Origin: SAR202 cluster bacterium
GTDB lineage: Bacteria > Chloroflexota > Dehalococcoidia > Lucifugimonadales > UBA826
Reading direction: 5' to 3'
DNA: 34,818 bases
Assembly: GCA_008373095.1 (NCBI GenBank)
Contig: RQOP01000058.1
Span: forward strand, 1 to 34,818
The position numbers and the translations under genes were made by a program. Position 1 is the stretch's first letter, and every line of letters begins with the position of its first letter. Of the stretch, positions 19,303 through 29,261 are shown piece by piece. The notes beneath the pieces are model-generated. The model was not told where the DNA came from, made no database searches, and saw only the letters and a list, made by a program, of their open reading frames with translations.

Positions 19303-19965
19303 ATGAGCTACACAGCGCTCCTACGACAGAAAGCCGATAGCCTTTGGGAAAAAGAATATTTGCACCCCTTCGTTCAGGGCATAGGTTCAGGAACTCTGGA
19401 ATTGGAAAAATTCCAGCATTACATGAAACAGGACTATTTGTTCCTTATTGAATTTTCCAAAGTTATATCGCTAGCTATTGCCAAATCTAAAAATCTCGAA
19501 GACATGGGATGGTTTTCCACATTATTGAACGAGACTTTGAACACAGAAATGGCTCTCCATGTAAGTTTTTGTAAAGATTTTGACATCGAAGAGAAAGACC
19601 TTTTGAACACTAAAATGTCCCCATCTACTCATTCCTACACACGTCACCTTTTGGAAATAGGATATTCTGGGTCAACTCCTGAAATAGCTACAGCGATCTT
19701 GCCTTGCTCATGGGGTTACTCTGAGATTGGTAAACGTCTTTTTGCCAATGGGCTCCCTTCGAATAATCCTCTCTATTCAAGATGGATAGAAATGTATAAC
19801 TCAGATGAATTTGAAGACTTGGCTCTCTGGATTCGTGGGTTTATAGATCGAGAAGTTCAAAATATGACGCCTAGCAGCCACGAAAACCTGGAAGACATTT
19901 TCTTTACCAGTACCAGGTACGAATATAAATTCTGGGACTCTGCATACAACCTCGAGACTTGGTAG
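19303..19965 (+). CDS. TenA/thiaminase II-family protein
   Basis: HPFVQGIGSGTLELEKFQHYMKQDYLFLIEFSKV, LPCSWGYSEIGKRL. Confidence 0.88.
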   Translation: MSYTALLRQKADSLWEKEYLHPFVQGIGSGTLELEKFQHYMKQDYLFLIEFSKVISLAIAKSKNLEDMGWFSTLLNETLNTEMALHVSFCKDFDIEEKDLLNTKMSPSTHSYTRHLLEIGYSGSTPEIATAILPCSWGYSEIGKRLFANGLPSNNPLYSRWIEMYNSDEFEDLALWIRGFIDREVQNMTPSSHENLEDIFFTSTRYEYKFWDSAYNLETW

Positions 19966-20029
19966 CCGAACAGAAAACATTTCCATTATATTGCATACCG
20001 TAATATTATTTACAATATCTATTACATTA

Positions 20030-20050
20030 TGGTATATTTGGTTTATACCA
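20030..20050. repeat. Inverted repeat TGGTATA-(7 nt)-TATACCA upstream of the 88-aa gene
   Basis: Direct reading: tggtatatttggtttatacca. Confidence 0.6.
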
Positions 20051-20083
20051 ATATAAGCAGATGTAATCGTAAGAGGCGGTAAA

Positions 20084-20350
20084 GTGGCAAAGACAGAGTC
20101 GTTAGATATTATTGAACCAGTAAGCGAAAGCTCCTGTGCCCATCACTGGATCATTGGTGATCCAGATGGCCCGACTAGTTCCGGCAAATGCAAACGTTGT
20201 GGGACTCAGAGAGATTTTATGAATTATTTTGAAGGTTCATCTTGGGGCTCAGATATTTCTCTAGACCAGTTAGGGAAATCAACTGGTGCGACAAGAGAAG
20301 CCTCCTACGGGCAAACTGTACCCAACATCACTGAAGACGATGAGGAATAG
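20084..20350 (+). CDS. Small putative zinc-ribbon protein of unknown function (88 aa)
   Basis: GTG start after AAGAGGCGG; CAHHWIIGDPDGPTSSGKCKRCGTQRDFMNYFEGSSW has C/H/CxxC candidate metal ligands. Confidence 0.65.
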   Translation: MAKTESLDIIEPVSESSCAHHWIIGDPDGPTSSGKCKRCGTQRDFMNYFEGSSWGSDISLDQLGKSTGATREASYGQTVPNITEDDEE

Positions 20351-21096
20351 TTAGCGAAAAAGATCATTTTCTTTTGGTCTTAGAAGTGATTCATATTCAG
20401 AATTTTCTGGGTTAAACTCGCTACCCCTGATCACTACGACTGGTATATTCAAAGACTTTCCGGTAGCTAATTCCGATGCAGCTGCTAATTCATCGGCAAT
20501 GCAGATAGTGGTAACTTTCAACACCTGACCTACAGCATCAATCGTATCCTTGTAATCTATGAAAGGGCTCATACCTGCGCAGCCAATGGCGAAATTTACG
20601 TGACCGTCCCTCCAGGGGCGTCCAAACGTATCCGAAATGACAACCCCTAGCGATTCTACATTGGTGATGCGCTTAATATCGTTTACGATTTTTCTAGCTG
20701 AAGCGTCTGAATCTTTGGGTAGCAGAGCAACCTTAGTTTCACCTTCTACATTCGAGGAATCTATTCCTGCATTCGCATACTTTCCGTTATCAAAACACCG
20801 CGTTCAAAGTCAGTCCTCACAATTTCTGTAGACTGCTCCAATATCAACTGCACCAACCTAGGGTCTTTTCCAAGCTTGGCCGCGAGTTCTTCTGCCTCCG
20901 AGGTAGGTTCAATATCCAATAAATCCCGAACCATACCTTCAACTTTGGAGACAACTTTTTGGGTCACCACTATTACATCTCCAGACTGTATTCCTCCAGC
21001 TGAGGATAATGCCGCCTCAAAAATCATTTCAGAAAGATTATGCGAGGTGTTAAATTCAGGCATCCCACTTAAGCCGATGATTTCTATATTACCCAT
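20351..21096 (-). pseudogene. cofE: CofE-like coenzyme F420-0:L-glutamate ligase, disrupted by frameshifting deletion (or assembly error)
   Basis: N-terminal half (21096-20761) MGNIEIIGLSGMPEF...SGDVIVVTQKVVSKVEG...GVLITE, then stop. The other frame continues ANAGIDSSNVEGETKVALLPKDSDASARKIVNDI...VVISDTFGRPWRDGHVNFAIGCAGMSPFIDYKD... with no stop to 20351. Confidence 0.85.
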
Positions 21097-21188
21097 ACAT
21101 GACTATCCTATTAATTCTTAATGTTATACTCGCCGAACCATAATTTTGTTAGCTCTCTAACATTTTCCTATGCAGGAGGTATTTTCCT

Positions 21189-22064
21189 TTGACTTATCTA
21201 AGAAGTTTACTATTTGTGCCTGGTAACCAGCCAAACATGCTGGCCAAAGCCGCCTCATTCTCACCAGACGCTTTCGTGCCAGATATGGAAGATTCTGTAG
21301 CATGGGACGATAAATCACAAGCAAGGCAAGTCGTTGCTGACCATTTAGAAACGCTTGGGAATACAGGTATAAGAATCATACCAAGGATAAACTCCCTTGA
21401 TACCGGTCTTTGTGAAGAGGACTTGGCAGCCATCGTTGGACCACACATTTACGGCGTCTCTATAGGAAAAATTAATACAGCCCAAGATGTAAGTGTGATT
21501 TCAAAATGTATTGCCAATTTGGAATCTGAAAGAAAAATAACCAAAGGTTCTATTAAATTGGTGTTGTGGATAGAAACTGCCGTTGGTTTATTAAATGCTT
21601 ACGACATATTATCCTCAAATGATCGAATAATTGCCGCTGCCTTTGGTGCTGAAGATTTCACAAACGATATGGGAATCACGCGAAACGAAGATGATCGTGA
21701 AATACTTTTTCCGAGAAGCCAGGTAGCAATAGCGGCAAAGGCCGCGGGAGTCCTAGCATTAGACACACCATATTTCGGTTTTAGAGATCCAGAAAGTTTG
21801 AAAATAAACTCAGAATTATCTAAATCTGTCGGCTTCAAAGGAAAGTTTGCAATACACCCATTGCAGGTGGAAATAATTAACGAATGTTTCTCTCCTACAA
21901 AAAAGGAAATTGATCATGCGTTAGAAGTAATCCGAGTCTTTGAAGAAGCCGCTGCTAAAGGTAGAGGCTCCACATCTTTAGATGGTCAGGTTGTAGATGT
22001 TCCCGTAGTAAAAAGGGCTGAGGCCCTAATCTATCAGGCCAAGCAAATGGATATCGTCACTTGA
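21189..22064 (+). CDS. HpcH/HpaI aldolase / CitE-like CoA-ester lyase
   Basis: RSLLFVPGNQPNMLAKA, DAFVPDMEDSV, IGKINTAQDV, IETAVGLLNAYDI, FGAEDFTNDMG, FKGKFAIHPLQVEIIN. TTG start after AGGAGG. Confidence 0.88.
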   Translation: MTYLRSLLFVPGNQPNMLAKAASFSPDAFVPDMEDSVAWDDKSQARQVVADHLETLGNTGIRIIPRINSLDTGLCEEDLAAIVGPHIYGVSIGKINTAQDVSVISKCIANLESERKITKGSIKLVLWIETAVGLLNAYDILSSNDRIIAAAFGAEDFTNDMGITRNEDDREILFPRSQVAIAAKAAGVLALDTPYFGFRDPESLKINSELSKSVGFKGKFAIHPLQVEIINECFSPTKKEIDHALEVIRVFEEAAAKGRGSTSLDGQVVDVPVVKRAEALIYQAKQMDIVT

Positions 22065-22438
22065 TGGATAACAGTGACCAAATTGTTCTTAAAGGCATGA
22101 GTTTTTATGGTTACCACGGTGTTAATCCGGAAGAACGTTCCACCGGCCAGAAATTTATCGTTGACCTAAGAGTGAAATGTTCCTTAATAAAACCTTCCGA
22201 ATCAGACAAAGTGGAAGACACCGTGAACTACTCTGAACTATTCAGAATCGTCAAAACTGTTATAGAAGGAGAGCCACACAACTTACTGGAGAGCGTGGCA
22301 AAAAATATTTCAGATAAGATACTTCTGGATTATGATATCTATTCGGTTTCTGTAACAATTAAGAAGCCTGAGGTTCGTATAAACGAATCGAATTTGGATT
22401 ACGCTGCTGTTACATTAACTCGATATGGAAATAAATGA
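22061..22438 (+). CDS. folB: Dihydroneopterin aldolase
   Basis: DQIVLKGMSFYGYHGVNPEERSTGQKFIVDLRV, DTVNYSELFRIVKTVIEGEPHNLLESVA, VTIKKPEVRI. Confidence 0.92.
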   Translation: MMDNSDQIVLKGMSFYGYHGVNPEERSTGQKFIVDLRVKCSLIKPSESDKVEDTVNYSELFRIVKTVIEGEPHNLLESVAKNISDKILLDYDIYSVSVTIKKPEVRINESNLDYAAVTLTRYGNK

Positions 22439-22459
22439 ATTTTTAAAGAAGGTTTCAGA

Positions 22460-23860
22460 GTGCCAGAAAATCTACCAGAAACACTAGGTGAATTGATCGA
22501 ATCCGGCTACACATCCCGCACAGTTAAAGAGGAAATTCGATCCAACTTGGTGCAAAGAATAAGTGATGGCTCCGAAGTATTTCCAGGCATAGTTGGTTTT
22601 GACGATTCAGTCATCCCGCAAATACAAAATGCGATCCTAGCAGGGCAAGATATCATCCTTCTTGGAGAACGAGGTCAGGCAAAGTCCAGAATAATCCGAC
22701 TTCTAGTTGATCTACTTGACGAGTATATTCCTTTCGTAAAAGGATCTGAGATAAATGATGACCCGCTTGACCCAATAAGCCAGTATGGAATAGAAGCTCT
22801 TGCTGCTGACAAAAAAAACACAAAGATAGACTGGCTGCCTAAAGAGGATAGATATGCGGAGAAACTTGCTACTCCAGATGTTTCGGTGGCGGATCTTATA
22901 GGAGAAATCGACCCAATCAAAGTAGCAGAGGGAAGATATCTGTCAGACACAATGGCTATTCACTATGGAATGATACCCCGGACGAATAGAGGTCTGTTTT
23001 GTATAAATGAACTCCCTGACCTTACCGAGAGAATACAAGTTAGTTTGTTTAATTTAATGCAGGAAAGAGATATTCAAATCAAAGGCCACCAAGTCAGACT
23101 ACCCTTGGATATGATAATTGTGGCCACAGCCAACCCGGAGGATTACACAAACAGAGGTCGGATAATAACCCCTCTTAAAGACCGCTATGGGGCACAGATT
23201 CGCACTCACTATCCAAGCGACGTCTCCCAAGAAATGAACATAGTTACTCAAGAGTATAAAAAGTTTTCTGATTCTGCGGAATTGGTCAAAACACCTGAGT
23301 TTATGAAGGAAATCATCGGTGAAATTACCCATTTGGCACGGCGCAGTCCTGAAATAAACCAAAGGTCTGGTGTTAGTTTGCGAGTATCTATATCCAATTT
23401 TGAAACCTTGATAGGTCAGGCATTCAGGAGAAGCCTCGCCAATAATTCTATTTCTTCTCCTAGGATCAGTGACCTCCCATACCTGATAGCTTCCACAATA
23501 GGGAAGATCGAACTTGAGACCGTAGAAGAAGGCCTTGAAACCAAGATCATCAGTGACATTGTTGACAGGGCTGTTTTGAACGTATTCACAAACCATACAG
23601 AAGCAGACGAATTTGATTTCGTATTAAATCAGTTCGAAGAAGGGATCGTTATCCAAGCCGGAAGTACAATTGATGATGATAAATATATTTCATTAATTGA
23701 CCGATTCGAAAATTTAAAAGGAAAATTATCAGTTCTTTGTGACCCAATTGAGGACGATAGTGCGATAATTTCTGCGTTTGAATTTGTTTTAGAAGGGCTT
23801 TATCTCAGTAAAAAAATAAGTAAAAAAACTGAAGATAGGACTGCAGAATATGCAATATAG
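22460..23860 (+). CDS. ChlI/MoxR-like AAA+ ATPase (magnesium-chelatase-like)
   Basis: ILLGERGQAKSRI (Walker A-like), GLFCINELPDLTERIQVSLFNLMQERDIQIKGH, ATANPEDYTNRGRIITPLKDRYGAQIRTHYP. GTG start. Confidence 0.85.
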   Translation: MPENLPETLGELIESGYTSRTVKEEIRSNLVQRISDGSEVFPGIVGFDDSVIPQIQNAILAGQDIILLGERGQAKSRIIRLLVDLLDEYIPFVKGSEINDDPLDPISQYGIEALAADKKNTKIDWLPKEDRYAEKLATPDVSVADLIGEIDPIKVAEGRYLSDTMAIHYGMIPRTNRGLFCINELPDLTERIQVSLFNLMQERDIQIKGHQVRLPLDMIIVATANPEDYTNRGRIITPLKDRYGAQIRTHYPSDVSQEMNIVTQEYKKFSDSAELVKTPEFMKEIIGEITHLARRSPEINQRSGVSLRVSISNFETLIGQAFRRSLANNSISSPRISDLPYLIASTIGKIELETVEEGLETKIISDIVDRAVLNVFTNHTEADEFDFVLNQFEEGIVIQAGSTIDDDKYISLIDRFENLKGKLSVLCDPIEDDSAIISAFEFVLEGLYLSKKISKKTEDRTAEYAI

Positions 23861-23925
23861 GTGATCCAGCACCTTTCCAAACAAATAGATTTTCGTTACT
23901 AACAATTCGATGGTCCGGAGAGTAC

Positions 23926-26598
23926 ATGGCCCAAAATAACAATTCCTCCAATATGTCCCGTGCATATAGCCCCGGCGATACTGAGGGCAGAATCTACAAA
24001 TTCTGGGAGGAGTCTGGTTACTTTCAACCAAATACCAGCTCAGATAAACCTCCTTTTGTCATGATAATGCCGCCCCCAAATGTCACAGGAGAACTACACA
24101 TGGGGCATGCTTTGACAGTTGCTGTAGAAGATATGATCGTACGCTGGCACCGTATGAAGGGTGAACCAACGCTGTATCTACCTGGTACGGACCACGCAGG
24201 TATAGCAACCCAGGTCGTTGTAGAACGATTATTAGCAACAGAAGGGGTAAACAGGTACCAACTGGGTAGAGAAAAATTCGAAGCACGTATATGGGAATGG
24301 GTTGAAACTTATGGTGATCGTATATACGAACAACTCAGAAGACTTGGAACTTCCTGTGACTGGTCCAGAAGTACATTTACTCTCGATGAAACACCTAGAG
24401 CAGCGGTACGAAAAACTTTCGTGGATCTTTACGAAAAAGGACTGATATACAGAGGTGAGCGAATAGCAAATTGGTGCCCTCGATGCTCGACAGCTTTATC
24501 TGAGCTGGAAGTGAAATACAAGGAAATTGACGGGAATTTATACCACATAAAATACCCATTTACAGATGGATCCGGCTTTTTGGTGGTAGCAACTACCAGG
24601 CCAGAAACAATGCTTGGAGATACAGCGGTTGCCGTCAATCCTAACGACGAAAGATTCAAAGGGAAAATTGGTAAAGAAATCAGTTTACCGCTTACCAATC
24701 GCCTTATCCCGGTAATAGCCGATGACGCAGTGGAGGTAGAATTTGGGACAGGGGCACTGAAAGTTACCCCAGCACATGATCCTGTAGACTTCGAGATAGG
24801 ATCACGAAATGACCTCCCTTTTATAACCGTTATAAACGATGACGGTAAAATGAATCCAGAATCTGGTAAATTCCAAGACACAGACAGATTTGAATGTAGG
24901 AAACTCATTCATGATGAACTTGAAGCGGAAGGTTTGTTGGTGGAAACTAAACCATTCCGTCATTCTGTTGGACACTGCGACAGGTGTGACGAGATCATCG
25001 AGCCACTTATTTCTAAACAGTGGTATGTATCAATGGAATCGTTGGCGGAACCCGCCATAAAGGCCGTGAAGGACAACGAAATCCAGATTATCCCTGAAAG
25101 ATTTACTAGTGTTTATTTTAATTGGATGGAGAACATTAGGGATTGGCCAGTCAGTAGGCAACTTTGGTGGGGACACCAAATACCCGTATGGTATTGCCAA
25201 GACTGTTCTGCAGAAACAGTACCACTAGAAGATCCCTCCAACTGTCAATCTTGCGGATCAAAGGCGATAGAGCAGGACCAAGATGTTTTAGACACTTGGT
25301 TCAGTTCTGGATTATGGACTCATTCCACCTTGGGATGGCCAGATGACACAGAAGATCTGAGGTCTTTTTATCCTGGCTCAGTAATGGAAACAGGCTACGA
25401 TATTCTGTTTTTCTGGGTGGCGAGAATGATTATGTTAGGAATGGCCAACATGGGTGAGATACCATTCCACACAATTTATCTCCATGGTCTTGTTTTGGAC
25501 CCAGAAGGGGTAAAAATGAGCAAGACAAAAGGCAATGTACTAAATCCTCTTGACCTTATAGATGAATACGGCGCCGATGCTGTGCGATTTGCCCTCACAA
25601 CAGGCACCTCTGCTGGCAATAACCTGCGAATGAATGAGCAGAAATTGGAGTCCAGTCGAAATTTCGCTAATAAGCTGTGGAATGCTTCGAGATTCGTAAT
25701 ATCCAATCTTGATTCAGGAAAAGAGACTCCTAATTTTTGCGAACCCCAAAACCTTAATCATCGACACGATCAATGGATACTATCGAGACTCAACCAAGTA
25801 ACCATTGATGTCAACAGATTAATGGGTGATTTTCAATTTGGAGAAGCTCAAACACAAATTCATGATTTCCTCTGGAATGAATACTGCGACTGGTATATTG
25901 AATTAACAAAAGACCGATTAAGAACAGAAGGGGCTGAATCCCCTTTGCCTACATTAGCCTATGTGTTGGAACGTACGCTGCGGTTGCTGCATCCCTTTTT
26001 GCCTTTTATCACAGAAGAGGTATGGGGGAGCCTTTGCAAAGTAGGTAAAACTGGAGACGAATGGCCAGAATCCCTCATTATGGCAGAATATCCAGAGGTT
26101 CAAGCATCTATAACGAATGATAATTCTGTATCAGAAATGGCAAAATTAATTGAATTCATCCGTGCTATTCGGAACATGAAATCGGAATTCAACATTCAGC
26201 AGAGACAAAAAATAAGCTGTCGGATAGCAGCTGCAGAAGAGTCCCTTTTGGTGAAAGCAGAGGCTAAAACCATAGAGAACTTTGCCGGTGTTTCTATATC
26301 TGAAATCAGCGACTCAGGTTTGCTTGAAATGCAAAACGGAGAAATATCAATAGTAGCGAATATGGGAACAGCCTACTTAAAACTGGGAGAGAATGTAGAT
26401 TTGGGTGCGGAATTAGTACGTCTCCAAACAGAACGGGACGAAATTTCTAAATATATTTCCTCTTTAAACAACCGCCTCTCAAATCAATCCTTTGTAGAGA
26501 AAGCGCCAGAAGAAGTTGTCGAAAAAGAAAAAGAGCGATTACAAAGGTCTAACGACAGGGAGACTAGAATAAACGAAATCTTAGCGACATTGGAATAG
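23926..26598 (+). CDS. valS: Valyl-tRNA synthetase
   Basis: MPPPNVTGELHMGHAL, PGTDHAGIATQVVVER, ATTRPETMLGDTAVAVNP, VKMSKTKGNVLNPLDLI, C-terminal coiled coil. Confidence 0.97.
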   Translation: MAQNNNSSNMSRAYSPGDTEGRIYKFWEESGYFQPNTSSDKPPFVMIMPPPNVTGELHMGHALTVAVEDMIVRWHRMKGEPTLYLPGTDHAGIATQVVVERLLATEGVNRYQLGREKFEARIWEWVETYGDRIYEQLRRLGTSCDWSRSTFTLDETPRAAVRKTFVDLYEKGLIYRGERIANWCPRCSTALSELEVKYKEIDGNLYHIKYPFTDGSGFLVVATTRPETMLGDTAVAVNPNDERFKGKIGKEISLPLTNRLIPVIADDAVEVEFGTGALKVTPAHDPVDFEIGSRNDLPFITVINDDGKMNPESGKFQDTDRFECRKLIHDELEAEGLLVETKPFRHSVGHCDRCDEIIEPLISKQWYVSMESLAEPAIKAVKDNEIQIIPERFTSVYFNWMENIRDWPVSRQLWWGHQIPVWYCQDCSAETVPLEDPSNCQSCGSKAIEQDQDVLDTWFSSGLWTHSTLGWPDDTEDLRSFYPGSVMETGYDILFFWVARMIMLGMANMGEIPFHTIYLHGLVLDPEGVKMSKTKGNVLNPLDLIDEYGADAVRFALTTGTSAGNNLRMNEQKLESSRNFANKLWNASRFVISNLDSGKETPNFCEPQNLNHRHDQWILSRLNQVTIDVNRLMGDFQFGEAQTQIHDFLWNEYCDWYIELTKDRLRTEGAESPLPTLAYVLERTLRLLHPFLPFITEEVWGSLCKVGKTGDEWPESLIMAEYPEVQASITNDNSVSEMAKLIEFIRAIRNMKSEFNIQQRQKISCRIAAAEESLLVKAEAKTIENFAGVSISEISDSGLLEMQNGEISIVANMGTAYLKLGENVDLGAELVRLQTERDEISKYISSLNNRLSNQSFVEKAPEEVVEKEKERLQRSNDRETRINEILATLE

Positions 26599-26621
26599 TA
26601 TCCAACAAGTACTTGGCTTAA

Positions 26622-29261
26622 TTAGGCAGCTAGACCGCAGCACCTTTTATATTTTTTCCCACTTCCACAAGGACATTGTTCATTTCTACCAACCTTGGGT
26701 CCAGTAGGCTTATTCACCATTTTTGAAGAGTTATTGGTCTTGAAAACTGGCTTGGGTTGATTGGTCACTTTTGGCGTAGCGACGGTTTGAGTGCCAAGCT
26801 CAGGGTCAATTGGAGTCCCAGTTCTAAAAATGGTATGCACAACGTCGTCAATAATTTTGGTCTGCAAATTTTGAAATAATTCATGACCATCTTTCTTATA
26901 CATCACCAATGGATCTCTTTGACCAACGGCTTGTAGGCTAATTCCCTGACGAAGATTCTCCATTGCAGTCAGATGCTGCACCCAATTGGCGTCAATAGTC
27001 CTCAGCATTATGTACTTTTCTACCGACCTAGCGTTTTCATCACCAAGCACGGCCTCAAAATTATTGTAAATCTTTTCGACATGATCCAATACTTGCTCAG
27101 AATAATTCTTCTGCCCGGTATTAAACACATATTCAGGATCAGTTAGTTCCGCCGGAAGAGGAATTATTCGCTGAATATCTGCTATGACACTTTCAATGTC
27201 CCAATTTTCAGTCGCAGCACTCGACATACCTTCACCAATTACGGCCTCGCATTCTCCTTCTATCATCCTCTGTATCTTTGGTCGCAACTCAACGCCATCC
27301 AATACAGCATCTCTCTGCTCATAGATGATGTCTCTATGAGAGTTAACCACATCGTCATATTCCACTAAATTTTTTCTCATGTCGAAATGAAAGGATTCTA
27401 CTTTGACCTGCGCGCCTTCAATGGATCGTGAGATCATTTTGTTCTCAATTGGGGTTTCGTCATCCATCCCAGCCCAGTCCATTATGGTTTGAATTCTATC
27501 CCCTCCAAATCTTCTTACTAAGTCATCATCCAGAGAACAGTAAAACCTGGTTTCTCCAGGATCACCCTGACGCCCTGATCTCCCTCTAAGCTGATTGTCT
27601 ATTCTCCTAGCTTCATGTCTTTCAGTACCGATGATGAGAAGTCCGCCAACATTCAAGACATGATCATGGTCTTTTTCCCATTGCACAGTGTCTCCTTCGG
27701 CCAAATCTAAAGAACCACCCAAAACTATGTCAGTACCTCTACCTGCCATGTTTGTGGCTACAGTGACTGCCCCTGGTTTCCCAGCCTGGGCAACAATAGT
27801 TGCTTCTCTATCGTGTTGTTTCGCATTCAATACTTCGTGTTTAATACCTTGCTTTTTTAAAAGCCCACTTAGAATTTCTGATCTGTCTATATCCGTCGTC
27901 CCCACCAAAACAGGCTGTCCAATGTCAACTCTAGATTTAATTTCTCGTACGACGGCGTTGTATTTTGCAGCTTGGTCTCGATATATTAGATCTCCGTGAT
28001 CAGACCTCATTACTGGATTATTTGTCGGTACGCTAAGTACCTCAAGTTTATAAATTTTCCAAAATTCCTCTGCCTCTGTCGCTGCCGTACCTGTCATGCC
28101 AGACAATTTAGAATAAAGTCTAAAATAATTTTGAAGGGTGATCGTCGCATACGTCACTGATTCCCTCTGCACAGTGATATTTTCCTTGGCTTCGATGGCT
28201 TGATGTAGGCCATCTGAATACCTTCGACCGTCCATTAATCGCCCAGTGAACTCATCGACAATTATGACTTTTCCATCCTTAACCACATACTCTCGATCTT
28301 TTTTGTATATCACTTCTGCTCTAACAGCATTTTCTACAAAATGGACCTGTCCAAAATTGTCAGCGTCGTACAGATTATCAACTTTAAGAAATTTTTCTAT
28401 TTTGCCTATTCCGTTTTGGGTAAGTGAAACAGAGCGATGTTTTTCTTCCACTGAATAGTCTTCTTCTTCTCTTAAACTTGGAACAATTTTGGCGTACTTT
28501 GAATATTCGCTGGGGTTCTGCTGAGATGGGCCACTTATAATCAATGGTGTCCTTGCTTCATCAACCAAAATATTATCAACTTCGTCCACTATAGCGAACG
28601 ACCTATCTCTTTGAACTCTTCTCTCAGCAACGTCAACCATGTTGTCTCTGAGATAATCAAACCCAAAATCATTGTTGGTACCATATGTTATATCCGACTC
28701 ATAAGCCTCTTTCCTTGAGACTTGTTTTCCGGCTACCTGCTTACCATCAAAGGTATCGGGGTGGAAAAGATAGGCATAGTCGTGCTGCAAGGCAGAAACT
28801 GAAACCCCTAGGGTGTTATATATAACTCCCATCCACTCAGCGTCCCGTTTTGCCAGGTAATCGTTCACTGTAACAACATGAACTCCTTCTCCCGAAATAG
28901 AGTTAAGAAATGCTGGTAGGGTTGCGACTAAGGTTTTTCCTTCTCCTGTCCGCATTTCAGCAATTTTCCCTTGGTGTAAGACAATGCCGCCTAGTAACTG
29001 AACATCAAAATGCCTTTGACCAAGCGTTCTTTTGGCAGCCTCTCTTACAGCCGCAAATGCATCTGGAAGCAGTTCATCGAGGGATCTACCTTTTCCATAT
29101 TCGGTTTTAAGAATTGTGGAAACGGCTTTCAGCTCTTCATCCGACTTAGACTCGTAAAGGCTCTCCAAACTATTTATTTGATCTACCAAGGGATCAAATT
29201 TAGAAAGAGCTTTTTCATCCGAGTTACCGAGAAGGTTCGTTATCGCTTTTAAAAATGCCAT
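26622..29261 (-). CDS. secA: Preprotein translocase subunit SecA
   Basis: MRTGEGKTLVATLPAFLN, VHVVTVNDYLAKRDAEWM, TNNDFGFDYLRDNM, AGRGTDIVLGG, C-terminal SEC-C zinc motif CPCGSGKKYKRCCG. Confidence 0.97.
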   Translation of the reverse strand: MAFLKAITNLLGNSDEKALSKFDPLVDQINSLESLYESKSDEELKAVSTILKTEYGKGRSLDELLPDAFAAVREAAKRTLGQRHFDVQLLGGIVLHQGKIAEMRTGEGKTLVATLPAFLNSISGEGVHVVTVNDYLAKRDAEWMGVIYNTLGVSVSALQHDYAYLFHPDTFDGKQVAGKQVSRKEAYESDITYGTNNDFGFDYLRDNMVDVAERRVQRDRSFAIVDEVDNILVDEARTPLIISGPSQQNPSEYSKYAKIVPSLREEEDYSVEEKHRSVSLTQNGIGKIEKFLKVDNLYDADNFGQVHFVENAVRAEVIYKKDREYVVKDGKVIIVDEFTGRLMDGRRYSDGLHQAIEAKENITVQRESVTYATITLQNYFRLYSKLSGMTGTAATEAEEFWKIYKLEVLSVPTNNPVMRSDHGDLIYRDQAAKYNAVVREIKSRVDIGQPVLVGTTDIDRSEILSGLLKKQGIKHEVLNAKQHDREATIVAQAGKPGAVTVATNMAGRGTDIVLGGSLDLAEGDTVQWEKDHDHVLNVGGLLIIGTERHEARRIDNQLRGRSGRQGDPGETRFYCSLDDDLVRRFGGDRIQTIMDWAGMDDETPIENKMISRSIEGAQVKVESFHFDMRKNLVEYDDVVNSHRDIIYEQRDAVLDGVELRPKIQRMIEGECEAVIGEGMSSAATENWDIESVIADIQRIIPLPAELTDPEYVFNTGQKNYSEQVLDHVEKIYNNFEAVLGDENARSVEKYIMLRTIDANWVQHLTAMENLRQGISLQAVGQRDPLVMYKKDGHELFQNLQTKIIDDVVHTIFRTGTPIDPELGTQTVATPKVTNQPKPVFKTNNSSKMVNKPTGPKVGRNEQCPCGSGKKYKRCCGLAA

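Noticed and set aside
20351-20572. 73-aa ORF as an independent gene
   Set aside because: It is the C-terminal fragment of the broken cofE; the same frame is open well upstream of its Met.
23099-23596. 165-aa minus-strand ORF
   Set aside because: Antisense to the well-supported ChlI-like ATPase; composition is unlike a real protein and no motif is recognisable.
24429-24908. 159-aa minus-strand ORF inside valS
   Set aside because: Ser/Thr-rich shadow ORF antisense to conserved valS sequence.
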